A stretch of 64,000 nt of DNA from Takakia lepidozioides (Eukaryota > Streptophyta > Takakiopsida > Takakiales > Takakiaceae), in NCBI GenBank assembly GCA_030704615.1, contig CM060732.1, positions 58,013,053 to 58,077,052 of the forward strand, in the 5' to 3' direction. Numbering within the stretch: the stretch's first letter is position 1; each line of letters starts with the position of its first letter. A program made the translations under genes and the position numbers. The notes under the pieces were generated by a model, which was not told the DNA's origin, did not search any database, and was given only the letters and a program-made list of their open reading frames with translations. This document shows, piece by piece, positions 46,975-58,083 of the stretch.

Positions 46975-48140
46975 GAGGAAATAGCAGAAAAAGAGGCGTA
47001 TTGAGAAAGCACTTCACTTGGGAAATTAAAACAAACAAGCAGCAGCAACAGGGACTACAGGGAGCGATGAAGGAGAGGAGAGAGGAGCGGAAAGTGATGG
47101 AGCGATGACACCTTATAAGGAGTTAGGGGCAGCCCACAGCGGAGGCCAATCTCAAAACTGTCAGCAAAGCAAGGTCCCAAGTCGACCAGAGAGGCTTGGA
47201 GCGATGATACACCAAGAGGTCCACAATCAATGTGGAGTGAAGTGTAGAGCGGCGCAGTAAGGGCGCTGGTACTCATGAAGAACCTTGAGAGAAGGCCAGG
47301 TGAGACTGCTATCAAGGGGAACTCTGACAGAGGCCGAGGGGGGGGAGACAACAAATGGAGTTTGGCTGGGGGGGAGGGTTCAGCATGCCAGGTCGAAGAT
47401 GGTAGAGTGAAAGCAAGGTGGTGGGGCTGACAAGGTGGTGGGGCTGACAAGGCGCCAAGAGGAGGTCTAGGCATGCACGCGGGAGATCTTCTCAGTAGCA
47501 GTAGGGCGATTAGAAGGGAGTGTGGCGTTGAGAAAAGGTGGCAAGACTGCAGTCCTGGAGGGCGACGTAGAATAATGAGCCGACAAGACTTGGAGCGGGG
47601 AGGGGGGAAGGACGGGGATCAAGCATGCAGATTTAATTAGGATATGCATGCAAAGGGCCAACAAAACGCTTGATGATTACTTAAAAAGCACAATGACACG
47701 ATTAAGACTTAGGTTAGGGGAGATAGGTTTAGAGAGTCCGGAGTTCGCTCAGACCTAGCTTCCAAGACTTATTCAGCACACCGGCTGGGAAAAGAGATAG
47801 GCAGCATTCCGGCTGGAGAGGAGATGCTGTGTGAGGAAGAAGTACAGCAAGAAAGGGAGAGGGGGCTGTCGAGGGAAAGGGCGAGGTCGACGTGAGCGTG
47901 GAGAGGTCAGAAAAAAACTAAGTCCCAGGCTTGCCTCTCACCGCAAAATGCGGAGCGCCATGCCCTTAACATTGGTCAAACCCTCCGTTGTTTTGCCTTT
48001 TGTAGTATATAATACTTTTGGGTGTATTAATGTGTTTGATATTTTTTTTGTTTTTAATATGAATTTGTTTGATTTTATGTATATTTAATTATAATATATA
48101 TATTCTTAATTGTCCAAAATATAGACAAGAGACAAAAATT
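46975..48140. other. Possible LINE 5' region and unassigned DNA
   Basis: Purine-rich on the plus strand to about 47620, giving a Pro/Ser/Leu-rich minus frame (47055-47474) without a domain. GTGGGGCTGACAAGG occurs twice in tandem near 47420. After 47700 no gene or repeat is recognised. Confidence 0.4.
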
Positions 48141-48149
48141 CAATTTCAA

Positions 48150-48540
48150 GATTTGAATATCAGAATTTCAGAATTTCGAATTTCAGAAATTTATTAAATA
48201 TTTTCTTCAAAATCATTCTTTGGTAGCTCCAATTCGATGGTCCCGAAATTTATTAAATTATTTTTTCAAAATCAAGCTATGGTGATCTCGAATTTTTAAA
48301 GAAACCATTTATTAAATCGAGACCGTCAGCTCCAGTGATCTCGAATTTTCAAGAAAAAAATAAAAATTGAGACAGTCAACTCCGATTTTTATGATTAAAA
48401 TATAAAATAAGTATTTATATGTATATATAAAATATAATTTTTAATAGATAAAACCGGAACAGTCAACACCAAAGGGTTTTATTTTTAAAAAAAAAATATT
48501 AATAAAACCCGGACTGCATATATATATATGACGCCAACCC
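48150..48540. repeat. AT-rich degenerate repeat block
   Basis: Several imperfect units of about 60-75 bp containing TTTATTAAAT, TTTTCAAAATCA and GGT/GTC-AGCTCC-GAT-TCTCGAATTTT, decaying toward 48540. Borders and period are approximate. Confidence 0.4.
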
Positions 48541-48783
48541 AGACTGCACATGGATGAGGATAAGAGGATATAGTTAAGCACGTCATACGCAGAAGTGCCA
48601 AAACTTACTTTGTCCTTTAAGGGTTAAATGGGGGATGGTTCAGAAGTAAATTTGGGGTAGTTATAGTACATTGTCAAGTGGTGGGAGTTGGGGTTTTATA
48701 GGGTAGGACACCTATGGGGTCTGAGCGGCCTTCTCAAAGGTTCCGGTACTGCTTGACGTGTCAGCCCCCGGCCTCATAGGGTA

Positions 48784-49590
48784 TACAGTCTGCCCTGGAT
48801 AAATGTTAACAGTTGGGAGTAGAAAAAAAATAACATTTAGACAAGGTTAACACATTAACAGTTTATGAAGGGGTTAGTTGTAGCACATTAACAATTACAG
48901 AATGTAACATTTAACAAATGTAAAAATTATGAAAGTACACTTATGAAATAAAGTGTAATATATTCCATTCTCTCTTTGTTTGTGAGCTGTCTTTCATCTT
49001 TATTAATCACCTAATATCTAACTTATTAGTGCAACACATCTATTAACAACCAAAAAGAAAACTGCATAGGTATTTCAAGAATATTTTAACTACACTCACT
49101 AAAAGACCAATCCATACCATCTACTTGCAAAATAGCTAACGCAGGTACAACTACTAGATAACTTATGTGATCTCGTCTCTCCAAAACATCCAGCTTGTCA
49201 AGTCTCAAAATGCTGAACATACATTTGTTGTATCTCATTGTATTTCATAAATAACCTCCATATCCAGTCTCGAAATGTTGCATATACACTTGCTTCATCT
49301 ATTCACTTTAGTATTACCTCCCACTTACTTCTGGTCTTCTAATTGGTTATGTCTTAAGATGGAATCTTATCATAATCTAGTTGGAACTTATACTACTTTC
49401 TCTTCTTAGGTGAAGCCTTTATGGTACACTTAACATTTATGGAGGGCAACTTAACAAAGAGGGGAGTAAACAATTGTTAACAAATAACTCTTAACATTTG
49501 CTAGTGTGCACACTTAGGGGAGTAAAATTTTCTTAACATTTATGACAGTTTAACGTTTATAGAGGTAACATTTATCCAGGGTAGACTGTA
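48784..49590. mobile_element. Tc1/mariner-pogo-like non-autonomous element
   Basis: Terminal inverted repeats of 25 bp begin TACAGTCTGCCCTGGATAAA on the left and TACAGTCTACCCTGGATAAA on the right (complement), one mismatch overall. The flanking dinucleotide is TA on both sides (48782-48783 and 49591-49592), as expected for Tc1/mariner-class insertion. The 807 bp between are AT-rich, without an open frame, and repeat the AACATTTA motif. A third, more diverged end lies at 718-742. Confidence 0.75.
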
Positions 49591-49871
49591 TAACGGAGGT
49601 GAAGGCCCTTCTCCTTACTACTCTCTATCTATCCCTAAAGTGGGGCTCTCTCCGGAAGGCCCCAAAAAGATTGCAAACAAAACATGAACCATAATATTTG
49701 CATGTGTAAGAAAAGGCCACATAACGTGTCCAGGGGTCGTTATCGAATTAAGAGCAACGTTGATGAAAAAATAGAGACCAATTTGTGGGAGTAAAAAACA
49801 AAACAAATGTATCAGCAAAATTTTGAATGCTTATATATCCTGATTTGGCTGTACTTATTGAGTTGGGCTAA

Positions 49872-50236
49872 GAGCATCTCCAGGTGAGAGGGGCACGTCA
49901 AACGCTATATGCCCTGGTTACGATAATTTTTGCAGGGACGGGTTGGTTGGAACTCCACGGTTGGGATGGTAGGAGACATAGCAGAGATAGCCCATGGGTA
50001 GGCCCGCCCCTTGATCACAATCTGGGCGCGTTGACTGAGGACATCATATCGCATTAACTCCCACATAAGTCGCAAGTTTAATGTACCGTGGTTGGCGGTC
50101 CCGGTAGCAAAAGTGCCCAACAGGATGAAGGAGAGGCCGGCAACAAATCTGCCGGGCTGAGCCAACCGTGGAGCACTTTTTTGGACCCAGCGCCGGTAGT
50201 TTTGGGGGCAAGTGCCGTGGCAATGTGGAGATGCTC
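49872..50236. mobile_element. PIF/Harbinger-like MITE
   Basis: Ends GAGCATCTCCA and, inverted, TGGAGATGCTC, flanked by TAA on both sides (49869-49871 and 50237-50239). Three-base TAA duplication and these ends fit the PIF/Harbinger superfamily, whose MITEs are common in plants. Inside, CTCCACGGTTGG and CCAACCGTGGAG form a further inverted pair. 365 bp, non-coding. Confidence 0.7.
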
Positions 50237-50599
50237 TAAATGGAAAATGCGCTGTTGGCCTACCCATCAATACACTCAGGGATGCACGGTCACGGCCCTT
50301 ATTACAATCTCCCCCAGACCCATTTTATGAGGGCTCCCACATAAAAGTGTCAGCATGCGGAACTAGGAGGCGGCATACAATTATATCCTTCCAAATTGAA
50401 GCCTTCAGGCCATGCCCTTAGAGGCCTCTAATAACCCATCCAAGTCAAGGCAGTTTCCAGCCCAACCTTTCACTCCAAAGGGCACTGTTATTTTTCCATC
50501 CTCCAAATTGAGGGGCAGGTTTATATCATATTGAAAAAATAAGCCCCCCAAGTTTGCGTGGGCCCTATCCATTAGAAGGTGGTCCAAGAATTTAAAAGG

Positions 50600-50962
50600 A
50601 AGATAATAGGAATAATGTAAGAACTTAATGCACACATGCAATTATGACATGTCAAATCTACCCCACCCTCTCTTGAGAGTGACATGGAACCGAGGGAGTG
50701 TCAACTCGAGTTGAGGTTACACGACGAGGTGTGTAACTCCACTTGGGGTTACATCGGGTTGCACGACGAGGTATGTATCTCCACTTGGGGTTACATCAGG
50801 TTACGCAATGGGGTGTGTAAGGCCACTCGGGGTGTGAACGTGTGTACTTAGTCGCACTCGGGTGAGGATTTGAGAGGCCCTGCCGGATGAGCCCAGGCTG
50901 CCGGCAAAAGTACCGTCAGATCACACACGTCCATTAAGTTCTTACATTATTCCTATTATCTT
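50600..50962. mobile_element. Inverted-repeat element with 31-bp perfect ends
   Basis: 50600-50630 and 50932-50962 are exact reverse complements (start AAGATAATAGGAATAATG). The inside holds three tandem units of about 42 bp (from 50715) with the core CACGACGAGGT and ACTCCACTTGGGGTTACA. The ends lie next to TTAA-like sequence, but no unambiguous target duplication can be fixed. A related but diverged copy seems to be split between 16680-16872 and 21140-21234. Confidence 0.7.
50715..50840. repeat. Three ~42-bp tandem units inside the inverted-repeat element
   Basis: ACGACGAGG recurs at 50721 and 50763, and a third diverged unit starts near 50800. Each unit ends in ACTTGGGGTTACATC or a variant. 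Confidence 0.7.
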
Positions 50963-52012
50963 CTTTAATTAATAGAGCAGCTAGCAGCGGGGTCCCAAAT
51001 TTTGGCACGGATTATCAAAAAAAGGTGAAAGAGGTTTTTTTTTCCTCTCACTATTAAGGGGCCTGATTTTTATTTATTTTTGGATCCCAAAATCATTTTT
51101 TTTTTTGAAAGGGATCGAAGCCCTCGATATTTATTGATAATGGGGGAAAAAATAAAACCCCCATGGGGCCATAAAGCATACACACCAACATGGCCTGATT
51201 TGTGAGCCGTCGCTCCCATGTGTTTCCCTTTTCCAAAAAACAAAAAACGAGGAGAGCAATGGAGCAGCCAATGGGGAGGGAGGCCAGTGGGTGTTGGAAT
51301 GGGAATGTGAGGCCATTGTAGCGGAGAGCATGGAAAATAGGCAGTCGGCCCTTCTTTTACTATTTGACTCCTCCTGAAGGAAGCATAAATTATGGTGTCT
51401 CTTCGCCCTGAAGGGCTAGGAAGGTGGACACCTTTGTGGCACCAATCGGTGGATTGAACCCACAACCACTTCCGAGGTACAACGTGTTGGCTGTCCCATG
51501 AGGGAACATGTAAAGGAGGGCGAGGACAATGCTTCTTCCTCCTCAACCTTATTATTACTTATTACACATTTGGTGGCCTGTGCAATCATCTACAGTGAGG
51601 AACTCTGACCAACCTTCTGACACCTTCACACTGCTACTCGGTCGGAGGTTCTCGGCTGGAGGTTGTACGCCGGAGAGAGTAGCGTCCTTCTCCAGAGATT
51701 AGAGGTGGATCACTAGGCGGTTCTTTGGAGTCTTTGTTTTCCTCAAAGGTTTACGCTTACCTCAAGATTCTTGCAAGGGTGATATGTTGTTGGCGTGCGT
51801 GGCTCACAGAGTCTATGCACTCAGTCGCTCCTCGGACTCCCTGGACAGACATCGCAGCTACAGACTTCGAGTGATCAATTTAAATCCAGCTCGTAAGAGG
51901 CTTCTTGAGAACTAGGACAGATCATATTTCAGAGCAGCTGTTGCGTGTGTGCATCTTTACTGCCCTCTTCCAGTGACGGATCTTGTTGTGCACTTGATGC
52001 ATACAGGATAAT
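50963..52012. other. Flank upstream of lipoxygenase gene 2
   Basis: No gene is supported. It holds a T-run with the text GAAAGGGATCGAAGCCC (51109-51125), which resembles the reversed tail of a retroposon, and a SINE fragment. The last 300 bp are probably 5' leader and promoter of lipoxygenase gene 2. The final 30 bp resemble the leader of gene 1. Confidence 0.5.
51365..51490 (-). mobile_element. tRNA-derived SINE, copy 4 (truncated)
   Basis: Minus-strand body and tail shared with copies 1-3: GTGGTTGTGGGTTCAATCC (B box = complement of 51451-51461), then GGTGCCACAAAGGTGTCCAC and GACACCATAATTTATGC. The A-box end is missing or unrecognisable. Confidence 0.65.
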
Positions 52013-55000
52013 ATGGAGCTAGCGTTGAGGCTAAACGCGTCGGGCCCAGCGAGTGCTAGTATTAGCAATGCCATACCGCATGCTATACCACATGCTGCGG
52101 CCTTCAAATCTGGGCTGCCGTCACCGGGCGGTGAATCCACCAAGGCCTTCAGACATACGAGCAAACGAGTTTTCTCTCATGAAAAGATAGAGAGGCGACG
52201 ACAGACTGTAGGCGTGCGCGCCTCAGCAGTCGACAACCTGGTGAAAAACTTGCAGGGCTGGTTGCAAAAGGGTCAGCAAATTACTAAGGAGGACAGTGAT
52301 GCGTATGTTAGTCTGAGCGGTACGCTTGTGGTCCAGAAGAAGTGTCTCCTCAACTACCTTGACACGGGCTGCGACTTTTGGGATGATACCGAGGATCGGG
52401 TGCTTGACAAGAAAGTGATTTTGCAGCTTGTCAGTGCTGATCAAGTGAATCCAGGTGAGCCACTTTGTCCACAATCTTATTGCGTTAGTCCGATGTAGTA
52501 ATAGACTGAGCGAAGTCTTCCATTGTGAGTCCTTGAAACTTCCACAGGGTAGGGCCTGCGCGATTCTAGTGCACGAATATAGCGATATGAGTAGGTGACA
52601 ATCTTTCTACCTCCTGGAAATGAAACGTTCCAGCGAGCTACCAGGGCTTGTTCTTCTGAACTTTTGCAACCCTTAAATTCTAGGGACAGCCCGCATAATT
52701 TTGGTCAGCGGTAACGTCGGGTCAGCACTCTCTAAGACGGGATGGGCAAGTTCTCATCTCTATCTGAGCAATGTTGGAACCTTGAGACCTGCTCCTTGCT
52801 GAGCTGCAGACACTCAAACCGGGAAGTTGGGCATGGAAACTGTTGTGGAGAATTGGTTCAAGTCTCACGACACATTGAAGCCGAGTGACATCAGTTACCC
52901 TGTCACTTTCAAGGTGCCAAATGACTTCGGGACTCCAGGGGCATTCACTGTAAGGAATCGTCACACCCACGAGGTGTTTGTCAAATCTCTTACTCTGACA
53001 CTTCCGGATGGAAAGGAGGTGTACTTCGGATGCAACTCCTGGGTCTACAATGTCGGCAAGTACAAATCCGACCGCATCTTTTTCAGCAATCAGGTACTGC
53101 AACTACTTGGTCACATGGGTTGCATTGCAGGTGTTCAACGTCTGGAAATTCGAATACTTGGCAATGCTTGTAAAGACACCATAAGTAAGACATGCCCAGA
53201 CACAGGGCGAAGTTTTGTCGAAAATTTTCTCCAGCTGTCTTTCAGGGAGTATCCCAGTGGGTAAGGCTTTGTCAGAGGGTCTCTTGTGGTCTGGGGCTCC
53301 AATCTGGGGAGGAGTTGTGTTGCTATCCTCCTGCCTTGTCTATGAGCTGCGATGGCCCGCTGTCAGGAAGGGCGCCGAGGCAGTGTGTGTGGCCAGCCCT
53401 AGAGGGGTTTCCCAAGTCCCCCAACAAAAAAGCCTTGCTAAATCTCATGGAACTCTTAAGAGTTTGAAATTGTGACTGACAAGTTGAGAAAATATCGCTT
53501 TGGGTGCCACAGGTGTACTTACCAGGTCAGACTCCACCAGGGCTTGTGCAACTCCGTGAGGCGGAAAAGGTAAATCTGAGGGGGGACGGCCATGGTGAAA
53601 GGCGGCACTGGGATCGCATTTATGACTATGATGTCTACAATGACTTGGGTTTCTCTAGATGGCCATCGTTGAAGAGGCCTAACTTGGGGGGCAGTGAAAC
53701 ATTTCCATATCCCCGCCGCTGTCGCACTGGACGCAAGGCCGATCCTGCAGGTGACTCCAATCAAATTGAAAGATCTTCATTGTTCAGGATTGAACTCCTT
53801 GATAACGAGCATTCATGACTGACTAATTTTGTCACTTCTTTGAACGTCGAAATTGAGGTGTAAGGTGGCACTATCAAACTCTTGCATGGATAGGTAGCAT
53901 TAAATTATGCAACTCCATCTCCACAATCCAGCAGTGGTGAGTGACGTTAATGCACGATGCACACACTTGACGTCCTGATTCTGACTGGAAACGGCTTTTG
54001 GTCGCAGATCCATCAACTGAGGTAAGAGTGCTTGACCTCTTCTACATCCCAAGAGACGAATTTTTTGATTCGAGAAAGCAGACGGATTTTCTCAGCGATA
54101 TTCTGAGGTCAGCTGGCCAGGAACTTGTTCCAGCGATGGAAGCTGTCTTCTCTGGTAACCACAATGAGTTCAAAAGCTTCAAAGACGTGCACCACCTCTA
54201 CAGTAGGGGTGTCGATTTGAAGGAGCAGTTGCAGAAACGAGCAGACGTCCAATCAGAGAAAAAAGCTGCAACCATTGAAGCACCGAGCAGCGACGAAGGA
54301 AAGGCTGCTGCACGACATATCAACCCTTTCGAACTGGTCAAGAACATGGGCGCTGACAACGAATCTAGCGTCCTCAAATTCAAACTGCCTCAAGTCATTC
54401 AAGGTAATCCTTAAATAAACCACTCCCCCCCTTCTGTTCTAGATAAGACTGGGAATCCAGATCATCGTTGTGAGGGATAGTTCCGTTTAGAGGATTTCAT
54501 TGATTAACTGCACCTAGAGAATATCTAGAGAATAGCTAGTAATTTATATTGCTCATGTCTATTTGCCTGTATGTACCCTCAGATGATGAGGAGGCGTGGA
54601 TGGAAGATGAAGAGTTTGGGCGCCAGACTCTGGCAGGCGTAAACCCTATCCACATTCAGCGCCTGAAGGTAAGACTTCAGATATTCAACAAGCACATGGA
54701 TGCACAATTGTGAATTTCCCATTCTATAGGTGCTGTACAGGCCGTCAGGTTCAATATATATGAGGCTCTTGCCACACAGCCTTAATTAATATGTTGTTGC
54801 CGAATGGGATTGGCCTTTCTGAAATGGATTGTGTATATCAAACGCATATTCAAGATTCATTGTGGTTTCTCACGATGCCAGCTGGTTCTGGGCATGCTCA
54901 CATTGTGTAGGAATTCCCTCCGGTGAGCAGTTTGGGTGCCGTTGAAAAGTATGGGGACCCAACATCAGCCATCAGAGCGGAGCACATTGAGCCATACATG

Positions 55001-57453
55001 GAAGGTCTCACAGTCCAGCAGGTAAGATAGTTCAGACGTATCATGAGCTGCTTGGGCCATGCATCTCGTTTGTGTAACTTCTCACTTCAGTCCAAATGTT
55101 GCTCTATCTATGTAGGTTTGCACGATGGTGTCCAGGAATTCAATGGGAAGTTCAGTATTGCTGCAAGGTTACTGACAGACTTTGACGCTCAGAGATGAGT
55201 AATTACGAGCCATCTCTCTGGATTATTCTGTGAGGCCCCAGTTCTCTTCTGAAAGCCATGTTTTGAGACCAATAATGCTGACATCGAATGCCTGGTGTAT
55301 GGAACTGTTATAGGCATTGAATGAAAAACGGTTGTACACATTGGACTACCATGACTTATTTCTGCCCTACATGGAGAAAATCCTCGAGTCTAAAGAGTTC
55401 GGTGTCGTCCAGTCCTACGCAACCAGAACTATCTTGTTTCTCATGAGCGATGGAAAGATGATGCCTGTGGCCATTGAGCTTGCATTGCCGAGAAAGGTGC
55501 GGGTGCTTACTCCCCCAAAGGATGGTAAGCGAGACTGGTTGTGGGAGCTTGCCAAGGCACATGTGCGGGTCAATGATAATGGATATCACCAGCTCTACAG
55601 TCACTGGTATGTTGACAAGCTATACGCCTTCTTTCTGATTTCACTGACATGAACATTTCCCTTAATGTCTCAAGGTTGCAGATTGCAAGTTCTCAGTCAT
55701 CGCGGTGTTTGTTTAAAGAAGTTGGCATGTGTTGCTTTCCATCACAAGTCCTTCACTAGTACTTGGGAGGTGGAGACAGTTGAGAGGCATTGCAGCACTC
55801 GAGTTAAGAGGCATGGTAAGCCACAGATCAATAATCTGATATCAATTTGTCTTGTGGATTTTTCTAGGGTGCGTACACATGCTACGATAGAACCTGTGGT
55901 CATAGCAACAAACAGGCAGTTAAGTGTGCTCCATCCGCTACACCTTTTACTCCTGCCACACTTCAAGAATACCCTCACTATCAACTCAGCTGCTCGAACG
56001 ATCCTCATTAATGCCGGTGGACTCATTGAAAGATGTTTCATGCCTGGAAGATATTCCGTGGAGGTGAGCTCTGCAATATATGGGGCATTATGGCGCTTCG
56101 ACAATGAAGCCCTGCCCAATGACTTGATAAAAAGGTGGGTAATTTGGATACTGTAATGCACGGCTGTTCCTTGGTCAACATTTTTCATTTGCACACCCCT
56201 TACTACCCCGGGGCAACGTGCATGTCTTTCAACATCATCCTCAACCTCATTTGCTAGAGGTAATCTGAAAAGTGATAGGATCGATCAGTTAAAGCATACA
56301 AATTACTAGGTCTATCTATAATCTATCTTCCTTCGACTCACAGTCTATTAATCAGGTGGAGCATTCTGTACTTGGCATCTATGCTGGTGAGGTCTCGACA
56401 CATTGTTATGTTACCATGTACTGAAGACGGAAAGCTTTGAAACAGCCTACATACAACCGTAGACTATCAGAAATTGATCTATGACATTGAAACATAGTTA
56501 AAGCATCAGAACTATTAAATACACTGCCACCGCATTGTTGGCAGGGGGATGGCAGAACCTGATCAAAACTCTGAGAGTGGTGTAAAGTTGGTGTTTGAGG
56601 ACTACCCATACGCACTTGATGGCCTTGACATATGGTGTGCCCAGAAAAGCTGGGTGCAAGACTATGTCAACATACACTATTGCGACGACGATACTGTCCA
56701 GCAGGATGCAGAGCTCCAGGAATGGTGGTTTGAGATCCGCACCAAGGGACATGCAGATAAGCAAGATGCAGAGGGCTGGCCGACTCCCAATTCCAAGCAA
56801 AGTCTCATCCAGATTTTGACAACTATTATTTGGTTGGCTTCGGCTCATCATGCCGCTGTGAACTTTGGGCAGTATGCCTACACAGGTTTCATGCCCAACC
56901 ATGCTACCACAATGCGGCGTCACGTCCCTGAAGAGAATAGTGAAGATCACAAAGAGCTGCTATCTGATCCAGAGAAGTTCTTCCTTCAGTCCCACTCAAA
57001 GCCTGCACAGGCTACCATTGGCATGGCATCTGTTGAGATCTTGTCAAGCCACGCAACTGACGAAGTGTATTTGGGCGAAGCTCCAAGAGAGAAATGGACA
57101 GAGAATCAGGAGGTAAGTATTTTACTGGTGCCTACATGGACAATGTTAGAGCAAAGCTTTAGTACTTCAAGTGGAGCAACTTGAGAAAGTGCTCCAAAGA
57201 AAATGACATTCCTCATTATTACCTTGTTTTGGAAGTGATGGCTGGTTTGTTTCTTGGGTTGCAGGTGCTGAAAGCATTTGAGAAGTATGGAGAAAGACTG
57301 AAACAAATTGAGCAGACAATCGAAGACAGAAACAATGAGAAAAAGCTTAGAAACCGTTCGGGCCCTGTCCAAGTTCCCTACACCCTACTGAAGCCCTCCT
57401 CTCCCACACATGGTGTGACAGGCATGGGTGTCCCAAATAGCGTCTCCATATGA
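52013..57453 (+). CDS. LOX: Lipoxygenase gene 2, plastid-type, 10 exons
   Basis: Fatty-acid dioxygenase, paralogue of the gene at 2172-6834. Exons: 52013-52454, 52810-53093, 53513-53750, 54008-54403, 54583-54668, 54911-55021, 55314-55606, 55868-56134, 56545-57112, 57265-57453. Total 2874 nt, 957 aa. Exons 2, 3, 5, 6, 8 and 9 have exactly the lengths of gene 1 and all splice phases agree. N-terminus: Ala/Ser-rich, transit-peptide-like (about 55 residues). PLAT domain about 90-235. Iron ligands H616 and H621 (HWVRTH), H808 and N812 (HHAAVN) and C-terminal I957 (GVPNSVSI). Ala in [14 protein letters not shown] suggests S-stereospecificity by family rule. Introns are 160-410 bp. No damage seen. 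Product and position specificity are not readable. Confidence 0.93.
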
Positions 57454-58083
57454 GCTCACTTTAATGTGTACATTGATTTGGAGATTACTGCAGGGGAAAC
57501 AACGGAGTGTTCAAGAAGGTCATGTTGAGCTAATGATTCCGGCCCACAATATCTTATCAGCTCTCTAGACTACAGGCCACCCGAAATCCAGGAGTAGTAT
57601 TATTACTGCAAGATAACTTGTAATGTTCAGATACTACAGTGATGATGATGGTTGTTCCCCACTAATACGAATATGACTGCTTTGAGAGTTTGTTCCGGCA
57701 TAGAAGGGAAGTTTATTTGTAGTTCAAAACATGTTTTTTTTCTTTTGTAAGCTTCCCTCTCACTCTATGTCACAGCAGTTTGTCACATGGACTGAGAGAC
57801 CTTTGAACATTGAAGTCACTGTAGAATATTCCCAGTCAATGAAAATATTCAATAACCATAATGAATGTATTTATTTCACACATGTAAACACTTTTTTTTT
57901 TTTGAAAAAAGGTAATGATGCTCCTGAATAGCATTGCAGCAGGAGGGGGAAGAAATAACCACCAACGCAGAACAACAATATGACACGGCTGAAATCCCCA
58001 GCAATGGTGAATGAACCAAGCAGCCGCATAGCCTTAATGAATGAAGCAAGACACTAATCACACCTCATAAGCAAAAGATATTT
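57454..58083. other. Region between lipoxygenase 2 and the PPR gene (tail to tail)
   Basis: The two genes converge. The first part is lipoxygenase 3' UTR. The last 200 bp, after a T-run at about 57892-57903, may hold the 3' UTR of the PPR gene. AATAAC and AATGAATG motifs near 57850 could serve polyadenylation. No gene seen. Confidence 0.5.

Noticed and set aside
47055-47474. Pro/Ser/Leu-rich minus-strand frame
   Set aside because: A by-product of purine-rich sequence; no domain and no splice context.
50715-50840. CRISPR-like array
   Set aside because: Three directly adjoining 42-bp units without unique spacers in a plant transposable element.
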